From contig NW_023503423.1 in assembly GCF_014529535.1 (NCBI RefSeq), positions 2,466,473 to 2,530,472 on the forward strand: a DNA stretch of 64,000 bases. The letters are read 5' to 3'. Under the pieces are notes generated by a model that saw only the letters and a program-made list of their open reading frames with translations, did no database searches and was not told the origin of the DNA. The translations under genes and the position numbers were made by a program. The stretch's first letter is position 1. Each line of letters begins with the position of its first letter. The stretch is from Bradysia coprophila. Taxonomy: Eukaryota; Arthropoda; Insecta; Diptera; Sciaridae. Below are positions 56,576 through 64,000 of this stretch, one piece after another.

Positions 56576-58454
56576 ATTTACATAATCTGCAAAGGTTTCT
56601 CCAAGTGGGTTAAGTTATGATTTACAAACCAATTTTTCCTACAAAAGAAACACTTTTGTGCGTGCTTTAATGGTTTTATTTTTTTTAAACAAGATTTTGG
56701 TTCAGAGAAATCTTCAAAAAACGAATAATTTTACGCTCAAATGTAGACTAAAAATTTGCAAATGGTCCATCCCAACAAAAATCTCTTTGAAATACAATTT
56801 CTAAAATGAATGATATCGCTAGAGTTGACGCTTTCAGCTTCGTTACGCAAAAATTAAATTTTACACCCAATTAGTTCAAACAAGCTGGCTTAGGTTTTCT
56901 CATCATCTGCCAAATAATTTTTACAAAAAAAATTTGACTAGAAACAACCAAAATTTTACCAAAAAAATCTGCGTCGCAAAGTGGCAGATGTTCAGGAACA
57001 GACCAGCAAGAAAATTTGTCGAAATTCGAAAATTTGACGAAATTTGACGAAATTCGAAAATTTGACGAAATTTGAAAATTTGACGAAATTCGAAAATTTG
57101 ACGAAATTTGAAAATCTGACGAAATTTGAAAATCTGACGAAATTCAGAAAATTTGACGAAAATCGAAAATTTGACGAAAATAATTCTCTATCTGCCACCA
57201 TTCAAGAAATATCTCCAAAACCCCAATTGACCCACCCATTTCCAACTTTCGACATTTTTCTCATATGCCCCTCTGTTCTACTCGTAAAACTCTGAGACTT
57301 TGCCGAAGAAAGTAATTCTCTATCTCTCATAACCCAAAAAAATATTAGTCCTTTCATCCTACGCTCGAGTAGCTCAAAATTTGGTCACTCTAATCACTCT
57401 AGCTCAAACGAATCTGCCCCGATTTTTTAAATTATTTTTTTGTTCGAATCGTGTTACGAATACCTTTCATTTGATGGGTCGCACGCCTCTGTAGGTTTCA
57501 ATACAGCTAAGCTACAGCCGAAAACACGTTCCCGACCCTCGAAAACCACACTCAGAAACCACTTCGAGGCCAATAAAACAAAACTCTGGTTTTTCCTGGG
57601 GTAATGGCATATCACATTTTCATTTTTATGCCCACCCTGAGGTTCCTGCAAAATTTCATGGAGATTGGCTGACTAGTTTCCGAGATCGTCCGTCGATAGA
57701 TAGATAGATAGATAGATAGTTAAGTTTACAGAGTAAGTTGAAAGGTTTTGATTGTTTGGATAACGTTAATTTGGTGCATTTTCTATCAAAAGTGCCAATT
57801 TCAAAACGATGTATCTCCGGCAATTTTAAAGTTACATAGTCGAGTGATAGCGCGTTTTGCTCGTATTTGAAGCGCGAATAAGATAGAATAGGATTTGTGG
57901 TGATACAGGCCAAAGGAAAGAAACTTAAATTCTCGCCTATATATAGTTGCCGCGTCTCAAAAAAATTTCTTCGTTCTTTTTTTGGAAGTTAGACTGCGTC
58001 AAGTCCTCCGCTATCGCTCCGGACATGATCGCTCTTGTGGTCTCCAAATCTATCTCTCTCTCTCTTTCATAGGGTACGTGAAAACACTTTTAATTAGAAA
58101 AATCCACCACCTAACATTAACTGTTTTAGTAGTAGAATGGGACGATGTGTGCCCCAAATTGACTGACCCTCACGTTTGGCGATTCACCGGTGCTTGTTTT
58201 TTCGCTCATCGCCCATATACGAAATGTCTGGCACCACCACAACAAGTGATTTTAAGTTTTTCCATTTAATTTCACATTTAAATGTATTTTTGGATTTGTT
58301 CGAAAGAAGAAGCACTGCTGATATCGCATACAACACTAAGCCGTTTTGCTTGATAAGACTTGAAATCTGATTAAATTTCTGATTTTATCGATAAAATCCA
58401 AATTTTTATTTATTTACAATTGAATTTCGATTCGTTAGTGGAATAGAACGGACC
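56576..58454. other. Intergenic with simple repeats, AP-1 mu upstream
   Basis: 57010-57182 is a minisatellite of about 9 units of GAAAATTTGACGAAATTC (18-19 bp). 57692-57719 is a (GATA)n microsatellite. A (CT)n run lies at 58042-58065 and another at 58543-58562, in intron 1 of the next gene. A 95-codon open stretch at 57982-58269 is not recognised and may be 5' UTR. Confidence 0.6.
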
Positions 58455-59187
58455 ATGTCTTCATCTGCGATCTACGTGCTAGACGTTAAGGGAAAGGTAT
58501 TACCACATTTCCATTCTTCTGCTGAAGCGTGACGAATAAATAATTCTCTCTCTCTCTCTCTTTCAGGTGTTAATATCACGTAATTATCGTGGTGACATCG
58601 ATATGTCGGTCATTGATAAATTTATGCCTCTGATTTTGGAAAAAGAGGAGGAAGGAGTGATCACACCGATCCTGCAATGCACCGACTGTACATTTGCTTA
58701 CATCAAAAGTAACAACTTGTTCCTTGTTTCCACGTCACGAAGAAACCCCAACTTAACATTGGTCTTTGTGTGCCTACATAAGATTGCTCAGGTGTTTGCT
58801 GAATATTTCAAGCAATTAGAGGAGGAGAGCATTCGTGACAATTTTGTCGTAATATACGAGCTACTAGACGAACTCATTGACTTCGGATATCCACAAACGA
58901 CGGACGGTAAAATTCTACAAGAATACATAACACAGGAAGGACATAAATTGGAAATCCAGCCACGGATACCCGATGTCGTGACGAATGCCGTCTCGTGGCG
59001 CCCGGAAGGCATCAGACATCGAACAAACGAAGTGTTTCTGGACGTCATCGAGAGCGTTACGCTGTTGGCAAATGCAAATGGTGTTGTACTGCGTAGTGAG
59101 ATCATCGGTGCCATTAAGATGCGAGTGTGCTTGTCCGGAATGCCTGAGCTCACTGGGATCTATACAACAACCATATTATACACATAG
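58455..59187 (+). CDS. AP-1mu: Truncated AP-1 complex subunit mu, 2 exons
   Basis: Medium chain of the AP-1 clathrin adaptor, which sorts cargo at the trans-Golgi and endosomes. Exons: 58455-58496 and 58567-59187, about 220 aa against the normal 420 or so. The N-terminus MSSSAIYVLDVKGK, VLISRNYRGDIDMSVIDKFM, FAYIKSNNLFLVSTSRRN and LVFVCLHKIAQVFAEYFKQL form a complete longin-like core-binding domain. The linker and start of the mu-homology domain follow: DELIDFGYPQTTDGKILQEY, ITQEGHKLEIQPRIP, NAVSWRPEGIRHRTNEVFLD and IKMRVCLSGMPEL. There the family sequence (normally RLGLNDKVLFE) is replaced by TGIYTTTILYT and a stop. The lost part contains most of the cargo-binding domain. No further exons were found downstream. 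Polyadenylation signal at 59264. It could be a partial duplicate, an active short protein, or a broken gene. Confidence 0.9.
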
Positions 59188-59263
59188 AAAGATGAACAAT
59201 TTATGGTTTGGTTGTTGGTTCGATGGCATATTACCTTATCTCACAACGTAGCGTAATGGTGCT

Positions 59264-59269
59264 AATAAA
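59264..59269 (+). promoter_or_regulatory. Polyadenylation signal of the truncated AP-1 mu gene
   Basis: AATAAA 77 bases after the stop codon. Confidence 0.5.
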
Positions 59270-59567
59270 ACGCCATGAAATCTCGTTGCCTATTCAATTC
59301 CATATATATTGGTGTAAATAACAAAAAATATAACAAATTTCATTCTTATAAAAACAAAAAAAAAATAAAGAAAAGTCCGAACACGGATATCACAATGTAA
59401 GTCTTAGTCTTAGTTTCCTCTTACCAAAAAAGTGCTTTTTGTTGAGTGGGCACTTAATGTAATCACAATTTAATCGTCGTTCAGCTGTTGGATAAATGCG
59501 ATCACTGCGTCGGCATTTACTTTGGGCATTTTTCTAATTTGACGCGACACAATTTCCATTTACGTTC

Positions 59568-59824
59568 CATTGTGCGCCGTACGCAAAGGTTTCATCAACA
59601 AAAAATTGACCCAAAAAATTTGTCAAAGAAAATTTTACAAAAATAAATTTGCGTCACAAGTGGCAGATTAGTCGGTTTTTCCGTTTAAATTCTTTCAGTA
59701 CATTTTTTAACCATTTCCCTCAACATCTGCCACTTGTGACGCAAATTTATTTTTGTAAAATTTTCTTTGACAAATTTTTTGGGTCAATTTTTTGTGGATG
59801 AAACCTTTGCGTACGGCGTACAAT
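59568..59824. mobile_element. ~255-bp MITE with 100-bp arms
   Basis: ATTGTGCGCCGTACGCAAAG at the left, CTTTGCGTACGGCGTACAAT at the right. The arms continue through AAAAATTGACCCAAAAAATT, CAAAGAAAATTTTACAAAAA and GCGTCACAAGTGGCAGAT around a short loop. The GCGTC-CAAGTGGCAGAT motif also occurs in diverged form at about 56971. Confidence 0.87.
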
Positions 59825-59989
59825 GCGTCACCCTCAGCGATATCAGTTATTTTGTAAGTAAGATAAAGGACTTGCGTCACATTTACCCTTTAAGGGTTTT
59901 TTGACTGATATCACCACTTTTGTAAGTATGTCATCTCGACAACATCAAAAAACCTTATGGAAATTAAATTTTTTTAGAGAAATCAATCT

Positions 59990-60935
59990 GAATCCCAAAA
60001 TCTAGAAACCAATCTTGAAACACCTCACTTATATCGAAAATAACTCAAATCCATCGAAAGATCCGTTGGAAGTTAGGAAGTGCCAGAGGAATCATCTGTC
60101 ATCCCAAATTTTAGGAACCAACCTTGGAACATTTCACTTATATCGAAAATAACCCAAATCCATCAAAAAATCCGATAGAAGTTAGGAAGTGCCAGAGGAA
60201 TCATCTGTCATCCCAAAATTTGGGAATCAACCTTGGAACACCTCACTCATGTCGAAAATAACCCAAATCCATCGAAAAATCCGATGGAAGTTAGGAAGTG
60301 CCAGAGGAATCATCTGTCATCCCAAAATTTAGGAACCAAACTTGTAACACCTCACTTATATCGAAAATAACTCAAATCCATCGAAAAATCCGTTGGAAGT
60401 TAGGAAGTGCCAGAGGAATCATCTGTCATCCCAAAATTTAGGAACCAACCTCGGAACACCTCACTTATATCGAAAATAACCCAAATCCATCGAAAAATCC
60501 GATGGAAGTTAAGAAGTGCCAGAGGAATCATCTGGCATCCTAAAATTTAGGAGCCAACCTTGGAACACCTCACCTATATCGGAAATAACCCAAATCCATC
60601 GAAAAATCCGTTGGAAGTTAGGAAGTGCCAGAGGAATCATCTGTCATCCCAAAATTTAGGAACCAACCTCGGAACACCTCACTTATATCGAAAATAACCC
60701 AAATCCATCGAAAAATCCGATGGAAGTTAAGAAGTGCCAGAGGAATCATCTGGCATCCTAAAATTTAGGAACCAACCTCGGAACACCTCACTTATATCGA
60801 AAAAAAACCCAAATACATCGAAAAATCCGATGGAAGTTAGGAAGTGCCAGAGGAATCATCTGTCATCCCAAAATTTAGGAACCAACCTGGGAACACATCA
60901 CTCATGACGAAAATAGCCCAAATCCATCAAAACAC
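59990..60935. repeat. 109-bp satellite, right block, about 8.5 units
   Basis: Landmark TGCCAGAGGAATCATCTG starts at 60081, 60190, 60299, 60408, 60517, 60626, 60735 and 60845, so the period is 109 (once 110). Units alternate between CCGATGGAAGTTARGAAG and CCGTTGGAAGTTAGGAAG variants, and the pair at 60408-60625 resembles that at 60626-60844, hinting at a higher-order doublet. Same family as 1-405. Confidence 0.96.
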
Positions 60936-61617
60936 TTTTTCCAACATTTACCAATCATAATTCATAATTACTAGCTGAAAAAAAAAATTCTTTTCACACA
61001 CACACACACACAACACACGCTGTTATATGGCATTGTATGGAAACTTCTGGGAGTCCTAGCTCCCAAAAACGCTTACATACCCCCATTTTTTAAAATCTTA
61101 TTTTGATCTAGGGCCCGAGATTGACCTATAACCAAAATTTCAGGAAAATCGTAAGAAACGTTTAGGAGTTACGAAATCGTCCTTTTTCATAGGAACTAAC
61201 TAACTAACGTAGGCAATTTGAGTTATCTGAAATTACGAAATTTTGCTTATTTTCAAACAAACATCAATATTTCGAAGTTCAATATCTCGGCCAATTTTGA
61301 AGCTGCAGTAACGTGTGATAGTTCGTTGAACTCGTATGGATTCCAAGATTCCAGATATCCTAGTTTGGGGGTCGTTGGAGTTAAGGGGGAGAAGTCAAAA
61401 AGTTGCTGTAAATATGCTCCGCCGTCCTCAAAAAAATTTTGGTAAAACATTTTTGGTAGTGGACTTGCGTCACGCCCGCTAACTAACGTGCGGGCATGAT
61501 TTTATACTCCTTGGACACATGAAGTTGTATGGTGCCACCGCAAGCAGCTAATGAATGTATGTCAGTGATGCCAATCAACTAAAATCAGAAGCCTAAACCA
61601 AACTCGTTGGGTTAATC
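60936..61617. other. Intergenic, CA microsatellite
   Basis: (CA)n at about 60996-61016. An open stretch at 61218-61445 has no resemblance to a family and is not called. No other feature recognised. Confidence 0.5.
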
Positions 61618-61674
61618 AAGGCTGTAAACTTTGTAGAGGTCGCGCAGATCAGCAAAGTTTACAGCCTTGGGGTT
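61618..61674. mobile_element. Short hairpin element
   Basis: TCAAGGCTGTAAACTTTG at the left and CAAAGTTTACAGCCTTGG at the right. Shares its end with 37135-37200 in the FAR gene. Confidence 0.6.
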
Positions 61675-61801
61675 AATAGGTCTGTTCCATCGTACTGTAA
61701 AAACGATTTTTGACAAGCCAAAAACAAACAAAAGAGCATTCAACGCTTCTGTGAACATTTCGTCAAAATAGTTTTTTTTTGGTATGTCCCTGTGGATGAC
61801 G

Positions 61802-62098
61802 TTTTCACCAAGGTAAATATACATACTGACTGAAGGTAACGCAAATCCGCAAAACCACACGGATCCAAAGTTTCGGGTGAATATAATCTTTAAAATGTTG
61901 GATACAAGTCAAATTCACTTTGTTAGGTTGCAACACATGCCAACACTCAATACTAAACGACGCAGTTCCAACAACGTGATCATGCCAAATGTCACGGATG
62001 TAACATAACAAATCTTATATTCACCCGAAACTTTGGATCCGTATTTCTTGCTATTCCCTGAGGGTCTGCGATACCTTCAGTATGTATATTTACCTTGT
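61802..62098. mobile_element. ~300-bp MITE with GGTAAATATACATACTGA ends
   Basis: CAAGGTAAATATACATACTG with ACTGAAGGTA at the left pairs with ACCTTCAGTATGTATATTTA at the right. Inner GGATCCAAAGTTTCGGGTGA pairs with TCACCCGAAACTTTGGATCC. An interior hairpin is also present. A related but diverged stretch (CTGGATCCGAAATTTCTCTG, CTACCTTCAGTATACTTAGG) lies at 21855-21913 in the esterase gene. Confidence 0.82.
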
Positions 62099-62197
62099 GT
62101 TTTGACAGCTGAAATAAACTTGGAACAGACCTATTACCCATTGTCCATCTGATTGATTATTGTCCATCTACCTTACAGTTCACATACGATCCAATTC

Positions 62198-62352
62198 ACA
62201 CCGTAAGTGCGATCGAAATTCAAAATGGAAAGTGCGGAGGTCTTTCTAACGCAGCGTCATTTTAATACAAGGAAGCGTTCCAATGTATTTTCGGTTCACT
62301 TTTTCATCGACTCGCTCACTTGAAATTCAAATTTTAGGCACACTTACGACGT
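62198..62352. mobile_element. ~150-bp repeat with CGTAAGTG-type ends, copy 2
   Basis: Second copy of the element at 30105-30258. Shared blocks: GTGCGATCGAAATTCAAAAT, TCTTTCTAACGCAGCGTCAT, TTTTCGGTTCACTTTTTCAT and CACTTGAAATTCAAATTTTA. Confidence 0.75.
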
Positions 62353-62649
62353 GAATCTTTCTTCTCCTTCCTCTTCAGTTAGACTTGGCCGGTTCTGTTA
62401 TGAGCTGTTTCGTCACCGTGATTCTTATCGCTTCGGAAGCGTTACTTCTTTTATTGTCGCTACTTTTAATGTTTCGTTGAGAATATGTTCGATTTCGACA
62501 GATTTTGCAATATTATTCAGTTAACTGTTGCTGTAGAAAGCTTGCCTGTTAACAAGCAGGGAAAAATGTGTTGAACGTCAATCAGATAAATGGGCAGATA
62601 TGCAAGTTTATTTAGCATTACGTACAAATGGTAGCAACACATAAAATGA

Positions 62650-63709
62650 TCAAAACGACGGATGCGGATTCTTACTCTCCGATAATGGGGGAATCTCCTG
62701 CATTGCATCCCAGTGTTCTACAATTTTGCCATCCTCAACGCGAAAAATTCCAACGAGAGCCAAAGGCTTGCCGCTGAAATGGGTCGTTTTCAGGTGAATC
62801 CAAACTAAGTTTCCACTTGCCGCTGAATGGCGAATATCAACGGGTTCTCCCTTGGCCTTATTAGCATTGAAAGCGGTGAGAAAATCTTTGAGAGGCTGTT
62901 GGCCATCGGCGAGATTTGGATTGTGTTGAATGTAGTCAGGATGGATATATCGATCGACGGCTGTAATGTCGTGCTGACCGAAGGCTTCTTCGTGGAATGT
63001 CACCACCATGTTCAAATTGTCTTGTTCATGTTGATGTTGCTTAAGGCACTCATCACCTGTTAAGGCGATGGCGGATGCAATTAATGCTGTGAAGAGAAGT
63101 ACGAAATTGTCAAGGCATTTGAGTGTATTAGATGATAATGAGGCGCTAACTGTAGCTACATATAGCAACACTAAGGAGACCTAATTCAAATTTTTCTTTT
63201 GTTTTACTGTCAAACTCGACAGAAGAACAAAAAAAATGAACTAAATTTCCTTCGCTTTGCTATGTGTAGCTGGAGTTAGAGCCTGTCACACAGTCATTTT
63301 TGAGATGTACATTGTGCAGTCTTACTCTAGCTACACGTTGCAACGCGAAAGAGAGCTAATTCAAATTTTTCTTTTTTATATTCGTAGTACTGTCAAGTTT
63401 GACATGAGAACAAAAGAAAAATTTGAATCAGGCAATCAAACTCTCTGAAAAAATCGATGTCTGTATTTCGGAAGGCATAAGAGAATACACATTTTAACAA
63501 AGCCCACAAAATAATAAAAAAAAAGCTTAATTGGCGATGAGAGGTCGTAATGATGTAATTGTTAAGATCTTTGCTCAAAACGAAATGCCCTTGATCAGAC
63601 TCCGACTTCAAACCAAATTATTCAAAATTGCCTAACATTTGCACTATTAGAATATCGCACAAAGTAAAACAACGAACTTACCGAACGATATTAAAATCAA
63701 ACCGTTCAT
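62650..63709 (-). CDS. Secreted SnoaL-like (NTF2-fold) protein, 2 exons
   Basis: Small SnoaL-like polyketide-cyclase-family protein; this fold covers cyclases, isomerases and proteins of unknown role. Minus-strand exons: 63709-63682 and 63086-62650, about 154 aa. Exon 1 encodes MNGLILISF plus one base. Splicing to exon 2 completes a signal peptide (MNGLILISFALIASAIALTG), so the mature protein should be secreted. The domain reads NLNMVVTFHEEAFGQHDI, VDRYIHPDYIQHNPNLADGQ, LKDFLTAFNA, VWIHLKTTHFSGKPLALVGI and FRVEDGKIVEHWDAMQEIP. YIQHNP..ADG and KIVEHWD are strongly bacterial-type SnoaL signatures. This points to horizontal transfer, which is inference. The intron and signal peptide show it is now a eukaryotic gene. 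AATAAA on the minus strand lies at 62607-62612. Reaction unknown. Confidence 0.9.
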
Positions 63710-64000
63710 CGCTTCAGCTTCTGATATACTGAGCCCGAAATAATTCCAACAACTACTCTGAAGACAATTATAACGCTCGACTCCTGTCCACATCTACCTG
63801 TGACGCAAGTCCAATCAAGAAATTTTGTGGTAAGTTTGCATTTCAAAAGATCACTTTTCGCAGCGTCATTGCAGAATAGTAATTTATGCAACAAGAAGAG
63901 AAAAGTTGGTTTCTTTGTTATCAAACTGGCCAAGCAAGTGGAACTTCACATCTAGTGACGAAAACCCCCATTTCGTAACTTGTTGCATAAATAACTATTT
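63710..64000. other. Window end, small inverted-repeat element
   Basis: 63879-63995 has inverted ends AGTAATTTATGCAACAAG and CTTGTTGCATAAATAACT, related to the MITE at 7281-7454. The part nearest 63710 should hold the promoter of the SnoaL-like gene. Confidence 0.55.

Noticed and set aside
57982-58269. 95-codon open stretch before the AP-1 mu gene
   Set aside because: No family resemblance; more likely 5' UTR or intergenic sequence.

Overview
The window is nuclear DNA from an insect, most likely a fly (Diptera). It is AT-rich. Genes have short GT-AG introns, and the encoded proteins read as clear insect orthologues. A lower dipteran such as a fungus gnat or midge is possible, but that is inference from general texture only. 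I see no prokaryotic operons, CRISPR arrays, rRNA genes or convincing intact tRNA genes.

I could assemble nine host genes exon by exon, checking splice phase at each junction. From left to right they are: Snx6 (sorting nexin 5/6, + strand, 1933-5343); Vps37 (ESCRT-I subunit, - strand, 9252-10083); a DGAT2/MOGAT-type acyltransferase (+, 14430-15550); a secreted carboxylesterase with ten exons (-, 17024-23296); a fatty acyl-CoA reductase with nine exons (+, 30670-37839); Rcc1 (+, 40514-42128); a YLPM1/ZAP3-like nuclear P-loop protein (-, 46370-54465); a short AP-1 mu adaptin that ends before most of its cargo-binding domain (+, 58455-59187); and a small secreted SnoaL/NTF2-fold protein (-, 62650-63709).

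Everything between these genes, and much of their introns, is repeats. There is a 109-bp satellite at both ends of the window. Many short inverted-repeat (MITE-like) elements are present, several with recognisable family members elsewhere in the window. There are two giant palindromes with arms of about 750-870 bp (26.1-27.6 kb and 48.9-50.6 kb), a perfect 117-bp hairpin, a 2.2-kb element whose long inverted ends are built from a TACCGATA motif, and several minisatellites. One degraded reverse-transcriptase retroelement lies at 0.5-1.45 kb.

The genes do not form one pathway. Four act in membrane traffic or nuclear housekeeping: Snx6 (retromer-type sorting), Vps37 (ESCRT-I), AP-1 mu (clathrin coats) and Rcc1 (Ran cycle). 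Three act on lipids or esters: the DGAT2-like protein, the carboxylesterase and the fatty acyl-CoA reductase. The points most worth a second look are the bacterial-looking SnoaL-like gene with a spliced signal peptide, the truncated but otherwise intact AP-1 mu copy, the two giant palindromes as possible hairpin-RNA sources, the identical 340-bp direct repeats inside the reductase gene, and a reductase intron whose two ends share a 12-bp repeat.
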